The notes below the pieces were generated by a model. It did no database searches, was not told the DNA's origin, and saw nothing but the letters and a program-made list of their open reading frames with translations. The translations under genes were made by a program, and so were the position numbers. From NCBI GenBank assembly GCA_002310235.1, contig DBYO01000004.1, positions 1-61,600 of the forward strand: DNA of 61,600 nt, read 5' to 3'. Origin of the DNA: Bacteroidales bacterium UBA1184 (GTDB taxonomy: Bacteria > Bacteroidota > Bacteroidia > Bacteroidales > ML635J-15). The stretch's first letter is position 1. Each line of letters begins with the position of its first letter. Shown here one piece after another: positions 34,235 to 43,422 of this stretch.

Positions 34235-35480
34235 AAAATCTCTTATTTGTATTAAAGGCTTCTGCCCATTTAATTATATTGCCTTGCAAAACAGATAATG
34301 TATATCTGAATATTGCATCTCTAACCTTATCCCCAATATTGATTCTTGTACTTGACAAATTATTATATTCTAGATAAAACTTATTTAATTGGAAATAGTC
34401 CTTCTTTTCTAATTCTTTTAATAGTTTTACTATTGTGCCAGAAAAAGAATCCATATTGAAAATACCAGTAGAAGCTCTTAAATAATATCCAACTGCACCC
34501 ATAATACCTGATATTGTAGTATCTTTTACAAACCATTTCAAATATTGTTTATCATATTTACACAATTTATCATCAAATTTATATAGAGATTCCAAGTATA
34601 AATTTATAAATGGTTGATTGAAATATTGGTTTACTTCTTCTTCTGATATATAATCATCCTCAGAGTCTAATTCAAGATTATCAGAACTTAATCTCATGGG
34701 TTTACCTGCTATTAATGACTGTATTCCTATGATTGTAGTTGAGAAAATGAAATTGCCAACTTTTCTATCTCCGTTTTTTGTTTTTCCATAACACTCATCT
34801 TTTTCTCGTACTAATTTGACTTTATCAAACAGATTATAATCTTTATATATTTTCAGGAACATCAATTCATATTGATGGCCGATAGATACTTTTCGTTGTC
34901 CTGCATTTAGTATTAGCATTTTTTTTATAATATCTTTCTCTTCTAAACCGCACCAGATATACAAGTATATGTCAAAACCTTTGTAAAGTTCTTGTATTGT
35001 TGATACATTAACAGTACTTTTATTATCTAACAAGTTTTTTATAAAAGAAACAGATAGGACTCCTGGAATATAGTAATCAGATTCTTTCAAGCGAGATAAT
35101 ATATCTGAAATACTATACACAGAATGTCCAAATAAATCTTCACGACTAGTTTCATGAGCAATAATTGAAATCTGTTTATATAACCAAAGTCTGTATGTTC
35201 TTTGTAAACCATCCAAGATATTAAAAGAATTGTCATTAATAACAATATTACTTTCTTTTAGTTCAAATGTATGAGAAGTAATTGTTATTGGAGGGATAGG
35301 TTCTTGTCTTTGTATAGATTGTAATATATTATCTAAATATTTATTTTTTACAATACCTCTTTGGACATCAAAATCAAATTTTTCTTTTGACACCGAGGAA
35401 AGATAGTCCCAAAGAGTTATCTTACCAAGAAACCAAGATGATTCTTGTAATTTTTTGCTGTCTAAAACTGTAATTATCAT
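34227..35480 (-). CDS. DUF262/DGQHR-like (ParB-superfamily) protein
   Basis: A 417-residue protein. The N-terminal part reads FDVQRGIVKNKYLDNILQSI, then PIPPITI and NILDGLQRTYRLW. DGLQRT (residues 90-95) stands where DUF262 proteins have DGQQR and DndB-type proteins DGQHR. A second typical element is LNAGQRKVS (191-199). The remainder is helical and unassigned. Relatives act in GmrSD type IV restriction and in phosphorothioate systems. It follows the big methylase by 13 bp and overlaps the HEPN-like gene by 8 nt. Coding is strongly AT-rich. Confidence 0.78.
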   Translation of the reverse strand: MIITVLDSKKLQESSWFLGKITLWDYLSSVSKEKFDFDVQRGIVKNKYLDNILQSIQRQEPIPPITITSHTFELKESNIVINDNSFNILDGLQRTYRLWLYKQISIIAHETSREDLFGHSVYSISDILSRLKESDYYIPGVLSVSFIKNLLDNKSTVNVSTIQELYKGFDIYLYIWCGLEEKDIIKKMLILNAGQRKVSIGHQYELMFLKIYKDYNLFDKVKLVREKDECYGKTKNGDRKVGNFIFSTTIIGIQSLIAGKPMRLSSDNLELDSEDDYISEEEVNQYFNQPFINLYLESLYKFDDKLCKYDKQYLKWFVKDTTISGIMGAVGYYLRASTGIFNMDSFSGTIVKLLKELEKKDYFQLNKFYLEYNNLSSTRINIGDKVRDAIFRYTLSVLQGNIIKWAEAFNTNKRFYE

Positions 35481-35493
35481 AATAATTTGTATT

Positions 35494-38400
35494 TTATATT
35501 ATCGTTGCTTTATACTCCTCTCTCGTTATCTTCGTTTCTGGATCCACTACTAGCACTTCATCATAAGTCAACCCATAAAGATGATATACAATTTCATCTA
35601 TCTCCTTTTCCAACCCACTTGTATCCGCCTGCGGATTCTCTTTTTTCGCTACAAGTATTTTATCAACTAAATCAATAATGGGTTGCTGCTGTTCTTTAGA
35701 TGCTTCAGGAATAGGAATAGAACTTAATTCATAACCTCCAATAGTTGGCATCTTATATTTATGAGGATACCAGTAGTTGACAACTTTTGAGTTCAATATA
35801 CCACAAACAAATTTCAAAGAAAAGCTTTTATTCCAAGTCTTATAGTTTGAAACATTGGTAGTATCAAGAAAATAGTTCTGTTGATCATCATAAGCAGCTA
35901 GCAATTGCATAGAGCTATTAACTCTTTGAGTAACAATTTTTTCTGGTACTTCAAAAAACTCTTTGGTGTGAGGCAAGCATCCAACTTTTTCCCTCATTAG
36001 ATCTGGTCTATACCATATATACTCATTAGCCCAATTCATAGAGTATGCCTTAATATTTCGACCTCTATAAACCTTTTTATAATCCTTATTTTCACATGTA
36101 TTTGAAACAAACCGTTTGTCATTACTAGTTTTTATTCCTCGTGAAAAATCAATAACATCAGAAAGGCGGTATTTGCATTTCTCAATGGACTTGAATAACA
36201 ATTTTTCTTCTAATGAAGATTCAGAATCAATTGCCCAATTGGAATCTGCTTTAATTTCATTTACATTGATTTTATATTTAAAATTTCCAATTCCATCAAA
36301 AACATCAATTTCATAGTCGTCTTGATACCTGTTTTTCAAAAGAATAATCATTGGATTAACGATTGCATCAAACACACCCATTTTTTGATTAACTATTTGT
36401 GTCAAACAGTGTTTCTCGAAAATAATTTCACGCAAATTTTTAAAACTATCTGTTGCTTTCCATGTATGAGGGACTATATAACATAGAATTCCATCTGTGT
36501 TCATTAAACTAAACCCTTTCTCAATAAAAAAAGAGTATAAATCAGATTTATTACGATTTGAATAAAAAAGAGATTGTAATTTCTTTCGATAGTTATCTGG
36601 TTTAATATTTGATATATTCACATACGGCGGATTTCCAATTACCACATCAAAACCGGTAAAGTTTCCTTCCTCGTCAAGCAATGCAGGGAACTCAAACCGC
36701 CACTCGAAAGCATTTTCGTACAACTTGTTAGCTTCAATATCATCGCGTTGCGCTTCCAAATCCTTAAGTCTGCCTTTCAGTTTCTTTATTTCGTTGGCAC
36801 TGCCCTTCTGGTTTCCAAATATGTCCTTGTACTGCAAATTATCTATTTCGCCACGAGTATTCGAAATCTTATCCTTTTCCTTTGTGCTCAATACGGTCTT
36901 GAAGGCATGCTTTATCTCCTCAATCTTCTGGCGGAAATTGTCCTTCTGCGTGTGGTCGGACAGGTTGGTGTAGTCGTAAACCCACTGGCGGTAATCGTCA
37001 AGTGTTATGTTGGTCTTGTTCTCCTTGTTGTAGTGCTTCAGCACATCCTTAAACGGAGCATCGAGGGCAAAGCGGTGAATGAGCGAGTTGCCGCACATTA
37101 TCTTGTAGTCGAGATTGGGCAGAGGCTGAGGCTCTTCCTCATCAACCACCAGCGCCAGCCAGAAACGCAAGCGTGCAATGTCAACCGCACCTTTCTCAAT
37201 GTCAACGCCGTAAATGTTGTTCTGTATTATTTCGCGTTTTACCATAGCGGGCGAAAAACCTTGGGTGGGGCGGGTAAAAGCGTACAGGAGCATACGCGCG
37301 TGGTAAAGCACATTGAGCACACCCATAGGGAACGCACCCGAACCAATGGCAGGGTCGCACACCTTTACATTCTTCAACAAGGCATAAACGGCAGAAGCGG
37401 CAGTTTTTTCCTGCAACTCGCCAGCAACCTTCTTTTCCTTAATAAGTTCGTCAATAGCAGGATGCAGGGCTTCTTCGGTATGAGTTTTCAGGTACTGGGA
37501 TATGCTCTCCTCGCTCATATACTGTACAATTTCCTTTGGAGTGTAGAACGCTCCCTTGTCCTTGTTGTCCTCCAGAAGATTTTCGAAGATATGTCCAAGC
37601 ATTTCAGGGTCAACACCAACTTCGGCATCGTCGGGGTCGTTCTCGTAGATTGTGAAATTGTAACTAGAATAAAAGTCAAACAGATTCTTAAACATTTCGG
37701 CAGGGAACTTCGACTTCGGCTTGTCCTGCTCGTCGCGCTCAAACAATCCGCCGTTGAGATACGGAATGTCTTTCCACCCATCGAGCAAAGACAGGTTCCA
37801 ACCCATTTCCTTGAAAAGTGCAATCCTTTCCGCTGGTTTGGTATTCAGCACACCGCAGAAAAGCGGTTCAAGGAAAGAATCCAAGTAATCGTCCTTGCAA
37901 GTAGAGTTCTTGTAAGCATTCTGCATATAGTTAAAATCGCCATTCATCCAGCCCTTGCGCTGCAGGAAGTAAATGAATGTGATACGCCCCATCATTTTTT
38001 TCACATAGTCGCGCAAATACTTGTCTTCCCACTGCGAAAACTTCGCACCAAAACATTCGCGGTCGTCTTTATGGGCAAACAGGTAATCGCAGAATGCCTT
38101 ATACTGCTCCTTGTATTCGTTGAAGAAACTCTTGCTCAATGCTTCAACCGAGAATGCATCAAGCAGGTTTTGTGTAGTCTTCTCCTCGTTGGCCAATTTT
38201 GCAAAGCGTTCAGAAGCAGTGCGGGCACGGTGCTTACTGCCAAACAGATAAGTATATCTTTTGGCGGAAGTCATTCCCTTAATAGTTGTGTCCTTGTATG
38301 CGAACGAAAAACGCCAGTCCTTTCCTTCGGGCGTCTCGTTGTGGAACAACATGAAAGCATTGGTAAACGGGAACAGCGAACTGCGGATAAACTGCTGTAT

Positions 38401-38688
38401 TCCAACGCGGTTGTACTGCAATTCCTTTTTATCGCTCAAGGTAATGTCGAACAAGTCTATAGGTTCCTCGGCATCAATGGTTCCAACCTTTATAATGCGC
38501 AGTATGCCGCTTTCGTTGGCTCTCTTTCGGTTTTTGTCGGTAAGGTAGTCTTCCGGAACCGAAAATGCTTCGTATGCATCATCGCCGGTAAATATTACAT
38601 TGATAACTTTCTCTACAAAACATTCGTATCCGGGATAGTCGTTTTCGAAGACTTGGGCAAGTTGTGCTTTTATCTGGTTGGCATTCAT
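35494..38688 (-). CDS. Large Eco57I/PglX-type DNA adenine methyltransferase, mosaic gene
   Basis: A 1064-residue N6-adenine methylase. A 370-residue N-terminal region precedes motif X (GAFYTPKEIVQYM, 379-391), motif I (CDPAIGSGAF, 444-453) and motif IV (GNPPYVN, NPPY at 686-689). The C-terminal half carries a TaqI-like recognition region (LSDVIDFSRGIKTSNDKRF and onward) and a closing helical part. No nuclease motif is evident, so restriction must come from neighbours. Oddity: the first 685 codons have ordinary composition, while everything after NPPY is AT-rich (29 of 60 bases G+C at 36661-36720 against 15 of 60 at 36541-36600). This looks like a swapped specificity half. Confidence 0.9.
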   Translation of the reverse strand: MNANQIKAQLAQVFENDYPGYECFVEKVINVIFTGDDAYEAFSVPEDYLTDKNRKRANESGILRIIKVGTIDAEEPIDLFDITLSDKKELQYNRVGIQQFIRSSLFPFTNAFMLFHNETPEGKDWRFSFAYKDTTIKGMTSAKRYTYLFGSKHRARTASERFAKLANEEKTTQNLLDAFSVEALSKSFFNEYKEQYKAFCDYLFAHKDDRECFGAKFSQWEDKYLRDYVKKMMGRITFIYFLQRKGWMNGDFNYMQNAYKNSTCKDDYLDSFLEPLFCGVLNTKPAERIALFKEMGWNLSLLDGWKDIPYLNGGLFERDEQDKPKSKFPAEMFKNLFDFYSSYNFTIYENDPDDAEVGVDPEMLGHIFENLLEDNKDKGAFYTPKEIVQYMSEESISQYLKTHTEEALHPAIDELIKEKKVAGELQEKTAASAVYALLKNVKVCDPAIGSGAFPMGVLNVLYHARMLLYAFTRPTQGFSPAMVKREIIQNNIYGVDIEKGAVDIARLRFWLALVVDEEEPQPLPNLDYKIMCGNSLIHRFALDAPFKDVLKHYNKENKTNITLDDYRQWVYDYTNLSDHTQKDNFRQKIEEIKHAFKTVLSTKEKDKISNTRGEIDNLQYKDIFGNQKGSANEIKKLKGRLKDLEAQRDDIEANKLYENAFEWRFEFPALLDEEGNFTGFDVVIGNPPYVNISNIKPDNYRKKLQSLFYSNRNKSDLYSFFIEKGFSLMNTDGILCYIVPHTWKATDSFKNLREIIFEKHCLTQIVNQKMGVFDAIVNPMIILLKNRYQDDYEIDVFDGIGNFKYKINVNEIKADSNWAIDSESSLEEKLLFKSIEKCKYRLSDVIDFSRGIKTSNDKRFVSNTCENKDYKKVYRGRNIKAYSMNWANEYIWYRPDLMREKVGCLPHTKEFFEVPEKIVTQRVNSSMQLLAAYDDQQNYFLDTTNVSNYKTWNKSFSLKFVCGILNSKVVNYWYPHKYKMPTIGGYELSSIPIPEASKEQQQPIIDLVDKILVAKKENPQADTSGLEKEIDEIVYHLYGLTYDEVLVVDPETKITREEYKATII

Positions 38689-38743
38689 TTATTTCGGTTT
38701 TTATTGGTTTTTAAATATGTTAAGCGTAAAATATTTAACCCCT

Positions 38744-39784
38744 TTATTCATTATCATTTTTATCATTCACCTGCAACATAAACATCTCCTTCTGCTGTTC
38801 AATTTCACGGCGCAGTTCTTCCTCGGTAGGCATCAGTGGCAAGTATTTGGCAGCAAACAGTTGTTCGCTGTCGTGCAATACAGAATAGCGGGCAATATCT
38901 TTGCTTGTCTCGCTACACAGCACAATGCCTACGGTTGGATTGTCGCCTTCGGTTCGCTTCAAGTCATCGTACATTCGCACATACATATCCATTTGCCCAA
39001 CATCCTGATGCGTAATACGACCTTTCTTCAGGTCAATAAGCACAAAACATTTGAGAATGTAGTTGTAGAAAACCAAATCGATATAGAAGTCGCCCGCATC
39101 GGTAAAAATATGCTGTTGCCGTGCCACAAAAGCGAAACCTCTGCCAAGTTCAACCATAAAATCCTGCAAATGTGATATAAGCCCCTTTTCCAAGTCGGTT
39201 TCGGAGAAATCGGTATTTTGCTGGAAACCAAGAAACTCTGCCATAACAGGATTTTTTAATATTTCCAGTTTGTCTGGCGCCGTTTTGTTTTCGGGATTAT
39301 CAAGAATTTGCGGTTGTTTGAAATGCCGTTCAAAATACTGGGTGCTAATATTGCGGTCGAGCGTACGCACACTCCACATTTCCTGCGACGCAGTCTGCAG
39401 ATACCAACGGGCGGCAACAGGGTCATCAACGCGCAAAGATGTAAGAATATGAGTCCATGTTAAATTTTGCAATCGTGATTGCACAATTTGTATGTCGTTG
39501 TATGTCAGATAGAAAGTCCTGAAATACTGAAGGTTTCTTATGCCCCAGCCTCGTCCGTATGTTCTCGTCAGTTCAGCGGATAATTTTTTTATCAGTTGCT
39601 TACCATACTCGGCGCGAACATTGCCGTTCTGCTCCTGCTCAACAATGCGCCGTCCGATGTGCCAGTATGTTTCTATCATTATGGTATTTAATGCTCCATA
39701 GGCGGCATTCCGTCCTTGTTCAACGATTTTCTTGATGTCGTTGATAAAAGCATTCTCTGTTATATTAATCAAATTATTTTCCAT
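38744..39784 (-). CDS. YhcG/DUF1016-family PD-(D/E)XK nuclease
   Basis: A 346-residue protein with the YhcG layout: N-terminal helical DUF1016 domain (RNAAYGALNTIMIETYWHIGRRIVEQEQ..., WGIRNLQYFRTFYLTY, LTWTHILTSLRVDDPVAARWYL) and a C-terminal nuclease domain in which FYIDLVFYNYILKCFVLIDLKKGRIT supplies the Asp and the D-x-K pair, followed by GQMDMYVRMYDD. YhcG proteins are frequent beside restriction-modification operons and have been seen as accessory or anti-plasmid nucleases. Composition is normal for the genome. It lies between helicase (28 bp) and methylase (55 bp) genes. Confidence 0.92.
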   Translation of the reverse strand: MENNLINITENAFINDIKKIVEQGRNAAYGALNTIMIETYWHIGRRIVEQEQNGNVRAEYGKQLIKKLSAELTRTYGRGWGIRNLQYFRTFYLTYNDIQIVQSRLQNLTWTHILTSLRVDDPVAARWYLQTASQEMWSVRTLDRNISTQYFERHFKQPQILDNPENKTAPDKLEILKNPVMAEFLGFQQNTDFSETDLEKGLISHLQDFMVELGRGFAFVARQQHIFTDAGDFYIDLVFYNYILKCFVLIDLKKGRITHQDVGQMDMYVRMYDDLKRTEGDNPTVGIVLCSETSKDIARYSVLHDSEQLFAAKYLPLMPTEEELRREIEQQKEMFMLQVNDKNDNE

Positions 39785-39812
39785 TAACTTTCAGCAAATG
39801 TACATTATTCAA

Positions 39813-42800
39813 TCAATTTATTTTCCCATCGATCTGATAAATGGCAATATATGGTTCTCCAAACTTTTGCTTTACCTCACGCGAAATCAGCGCAAAAGTT
39901 GACTTTACATATTCGTTTACATCCGAATCCATACCAAACAGGCTCTGCTGGCCGTGACGCAGTTCCTCGTAAAGTTTCGCAGTCATCTTTATTGCTATTG
40001 TATTCTTGCATTCAATGGCACGGCGCACATTCTTCATTGCCAGCTTTGCATCCCTGTCGGTTAGTCTGTCCAATATATACTTCCACTGCTCCAAAGGTTG
40101 CTTTATCCTTACGGCATCCTTCGCCCGCATCGACTGTGTAACAAATGTATTGAACGCATCAATTGCCAGTTGCGACTTTTCCTTGTATGCGACAACATCA
40201 GTTTTTCCTGCTTTGGTATTATTGCCATCCGTCATACCAAATGCCTGTATGAAACGCAATGGTGACACAACTTCGTATTTGCCGTTGTTGTCCAATATGT
40301 TCACAAACTGGTGGTTCTTAGCACCGACCAAGAATATGTCGTTTGTGAGATTGTCGGCACGGAAACTGCCCAACTGCCTTGCTTCGGTATTGCATATAAG
40401 TTCGTATCGGTCGGGATTGTCCTTTGCAAACTGCTTCAGTTCGCCAATGTATGGTGCAAACGGCGAAGTGTCGCCATCAACCATATTGTTGAGGTCTGCT
40501 TCGGAAAGTTCTTCCATTTCGGAGAAAACCTTGTTGTCTTCGCCGAACAGAATGTGGAACGCCTGCAACTTGGCGTATGCCTTCGGCAGATACCTGATGA
40601 CTTTTTCGCCATCGTCCGACGGATAGAAATTGAACACATGCACAAAATCTTCCTTTGAACCGATACGGTTTACACGGCCTATGCGTTGCATAAGTCGGGT
40701 AGCGTTCCAAGGTGCATCGTAGTTTAGTATCACATTGGCGCGGTGCAGGTTCACACCTTCGGCAAGTACTTCTGTTGTGATAATGACATCGTAGTCGTCG
40801 CGTTGCTCCGAGATTGGCAGGTTGGCATCGAAGTTCGCCGCTATTTCGGCTTGCTTCTCGTCCCTGTTTTGTGCCGATATTACCAAAGGCCTGTGTCCTG
40901 CCGCCTTTACACAGGATTCCAATGTACGCAAGGTATCAATTGCTTCGGTAAATATTACCAGTCGCGGCTTGTCGAACTCGTGAGGATTGTTTATTGTTGG
41001 ATTAAATAATTCTGAATCAAGGATTTCCTTAAACTTGTCGAACTTTGGATCATCGGTATTCTTTTCCCATCGTCTGCAAAGGTTGTCAATGAGTTCCAAA
41101 TCCTGTTTGAGCAAATCCAAGTATTCGTCCTTTTTCATATCGCTGGCGCTGAATTCCCTGTTGTTCCCGCCTTTTTGTGCAATTTTCCTGCGGATTACGG
41201 GATTTGCCTGAACGATTCCGCCTTCCTTCTGTATCGTTTCATTCACATCAATGTCCGGACAGATGAAAACTGTATCGGCTTCCAGCATGTCAATCATATT
41301 CTTGGTGTTCTGCCGCAGGTTTTCCAACGACTTGCAAAAAGCGGTAAAACTGCTCTCTAGGCGTTTTACCAGAGTAAGTTGCATTATATGGGCTAAGCGT
41401 CTGGTAATGTCCTCAACTTTGAGGTTGTTTTTCTCGTACATCAGGCGGTCTTCCTTGTGCCTCAAATAGTTAAGCGCAGCATACCTATAGTAGCCCAAAG
41501 CCTGTTCACCATCGTCAACATCACCAACTATTGCCGACACCGTATCGTAGAATAGTCTGGAAAGCTTCATGTTCATCGTATAGCGTTCGGCCTTCGGACC
41601 TTTTATTGTAGGGAATTTCAGCATTTTGCTGTCGTCGGCATATATTGTTTTTATGTCGTTCCTTGTTCGGCGCACCATAAGGTATTGCAGGACGGCATCA
41701 TGAATGTCAGCGGCAATTTTCTTTATTCCGTTGCGAGCCTCCTCAGTATCGGCATTCTTGTACTCATTGAAAAGTTTCTGCCTGTCGTTGAAATAAGTAT
41801 CCAACTTCCCACCCGGAATATCGGGAAGAGTTGTAGAGTTGCGCGAACGCTGGAAAAGGAATATCTGGTTCTTCAAGTCCTGCGGCGAGTTATTTTGCGG
41901 AGTAGCCGACAGCAATCCGACAAACGGCTGGCTGCCAGTTTGCAATTGTATTCTGTCTATCAAGTCATTAAGTGCCGTATATTTCTGTGTATAGCTATTC
42001 CTGAAATTGTGGCTCTCGTCAATAAGTATAAGTCCGTAATCACTGCTTTTTGCCTTACCGTCGAAGCTGTCATCATCGTAGGAATCGCTGTCGCCAATAA
42101 GTTTGCCAATGCTTCCCGTCGTAATGAATTCTATATTGTCAGCAATCTTGAAATCTGAATCCTTGTCAAATGTTTCAATCGTATTCTCCCATGATTTTTT
42201 TATGGCTGGCGGTGAAACTATAAGCACTTTCGGACGACGGTTCCATAAATCGGCTTCTGCAATGAATTTCTTGATAATCAGCACGCCAACTACAGTTTTC
42301 CCTAACCCCACAACATCGGACAGGAAAAATCCGCCGTGATTTTTCATTATGTAGAAGCATTGCTTCACGGCATCAAGCTGATAGCCGTATGGAATGAAGT
42401 CCTTGGGAAGATATGATTTCAATTGCGCATTTACACTTTCATCGGTAATGTCGCCAAACTGCATTTGCAGATACTTGATGTAGATTTCGTATGGAGACAA
42501 GGTTTCGGACTCCTTCTTGACCTGCTTGGCAATAGGAGACGGCTGTAGAATCTGTTCCAGAAATATTTTGTTCCACGGCTGAGATTGCTGCCATTTTTCC
42601 TCAAACCATATTATATGGCTTTTCTGATTTGGATTTTTAGTGTCAGTGGATGTTACCTGATGCCAATTTGTTTCCAAATAATTCAGTTCAGCATTACCCT
42701 GCAATCCTTTTGCTGTAAAATTAGAACTACCTATGATGCCTACTGCATCGTTACCTCCAATAAAAATATAACATTTTGAATGTAAAAACTGAGCGTCACC

Positions 42801-43196
42801 ATCTGGATCGGTTCTATATATGCGGATTTCAACTTTGGGATTTTCTTCAGTACAATTGTTTAGTAGAAATTTTATTGATTTTTTGTATTCGTCTTTAAAT
42901 TCCAGATCGTTAATATCGGTTTTGATATAATCATCAGGGAAATGTGGGCTTTTTACTTTGGGCTTTTTCAATTGTGAAGCGAAAACAAACGGGTCTTTGC
43001 CTATCAATAATCGCAATTTTGTGCCGTCTTTTTTCAAAAAGGATTCCAATTCATCAACAACAAGAGAAAGACCTGGAATGTCCCAATATCCAGTTGCAAT
43101 GCTAATAGTTTGAAAAACACCCTGCGCAAGACAATCCTTTAGAGTCTTTTGCATTGATAGTTGTTCACTTGAATTGTCTAATAGCGTACTATTCAT
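39813..43196 (-). CDS. SNF2-type helicase with N-terminal phospholipase-D-like nuclease domain
   Basis: A 1127-residue fusion. Residues 1-215 form a single PLD half-domain with its HxK (HSKCYIF, His139/Lys141) and GSSNF (156-160) elements, the arrangement used by Bfil-like nucleases. From 260 on is a superfamily 2 helicase: Q-like FIPYGYQLDAVK, DVVGLGKTVVGVL (294-306), LILIDESHNFRNS (motif II DESH), LSATPQNNS (III) and LMQRIGRVNRIGS (VI). The last 250 residues are unassigned. It opens the island operon, promoter box 48 nt upstream. The PLD part is more AT-rich than the helicase core (21 of 60 versus 29 of 60 G+C in sampled lines). Confidence 0.92.
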   Translation of the reverse strand: MNSTLLDNSSEQLSMQKTLKDCLAQGVFQTISIATGYWDIPGLSLVVDELESFLKKDGTKLRLLIGKDPFVFASQLKKPKVKSPHFPDDYIKTDINDLEFKDEYKKSIKFLLNNCTEENPKVEIRIYRTDPDGDAQFLHSKCYIFIGGNDAVGIIGSSNFTAKGLQGNAELNYLETNWHQVTSTDTKNPNQKSHIIWFEEKWQQSQPWNKIFLEQILQPSPIAKQVKKESETLSPYEIYIKYLQMQFGDITDESVNAQLKSYLPKDFIPYGYQLDAVKQCFYIMKNHGGFFLSDVVGLGKTVVGVLIIKKFIAEADLWNRRPKVLIVSPPAIKKSWENTIETFDKDSDFKIADNIEFITTGSIGKLIGDSDSYDDDSFDGKAKSSDYGLILIDESHNFRNSYTQKYTALNDLIDRIQLQTGSQPFVGLLSATPQNNSPQDLKNQIFLFQRSRNSTTLPDIPGGKLDTYFNDRQKLFNEYKNADTEEARNGIKKIAADIHDAVLQYLMVRRTRNDIKTIYADDSKMLKFPTIKGPKAERYTMNMKLSRLFYDTVSAIVGDVDDGEQALGYYRYAALNYLRHKEDRLMYEKNNLKVEDITRRLAHIMQLTLVKRLESSFTAFCKSLENLRQNTKNMIDMLEADTVFICPDIDVNETIQKEGGIVQANPVIRRKIAQKGGNNREFSASDMKKDEYLDLLKQDLELIDNLCRRWEKNTDDPKFDKFKEILDSELFNPTINNPHEFDKPRLVIFTEAIDTLRTLESCVKAAGHRPLVISAQNRDEKQAEIAANFDANLPISEQRDDYDVIITTEVLAEGVNLHRANVILNYDAPWNATRLMQRIGRVNRIGSKEDFVHVFNFYPSDDGEKVIRYLPKAYAKLQAFHILFGEDNKVFSEMEELSEADLNNMVDGDTSPFAPYIGELKQFAKDNPDRYELICNTEARQLGSFRADNLTNDIFLVGAKNHQFVNILDNNGKYEVVSPLRFIQAFGMTDGNNTKAGKTDVVAYKEKSQLAIDAFNTFVTQSMRAKDAVRIKQPLEQWKYILDRLTDRDAKLAMKNVRRAIECKNTIAIKMTAKLYEELRHGQQSLFGMDSDVNEYVKSTFALISREVKQKFGEPYIAIYQIDGKIN

Positions 43197-43422
43197 ATCC
43201 TTTTTCTAATATGTTGACCTACCAAAGAAAGAATTATAAAGGTTCAAAGATACAATTTTTTCAGTATAAGTATGCATAAATAAGCGATAAAAATAAGCAG
43301 ATTTTTTCAACTGGTTACAATCTGTAACCGTTTCATTTTTGCTAAATATTTGCCCCAAATTACAACATTCAACAACGGGACAATTTGTCCCCTACCACAA
43401 ATTCTCTTGTATGTATTATAGA
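43197..43422. other. Upstream region of the island operon with two palindromes
   Basis: 226 bp between the FISUMP gene stop and the helicase start. Contains GGTTACA/TGTAACC (43313-43329, three-base loop) and GGGACAA/TTGTCCC (43377-43391, one-base loop), both perfect, and the helicase promoter box. The second palindrome could end the FISUMP transcript; the first lies in position to bind a regulator upstream of the -7 box. Confidence 0.6.
43245..43252 (-). promoter_or_regulatory. -7 promoter box TATCTTTG of the island operon
   Basis: Lies 48 nt upstream of the helicase start. It is the only clear TAnnTTTG box found for the seven-gene run. Confidence 0.6.

Noticed and set aside
36748..38781. 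677-codon open frame on the plus strand
   Set aside because: It lies wholly antisense to the methylase gene, which has clear catalytic motifs; the plus-strand product has no recognisable domain and the openness follows from codon bias of the real gene.
30450..43196. Interpretation of the island as DISARM, BREX or type I restriction
   Set aside because: No DrmA/DrmB, no PglZ/BrxC/BrxL, and no HsdS/HsdR genes are present; only the methylase and helicase resemble parts of those systems.
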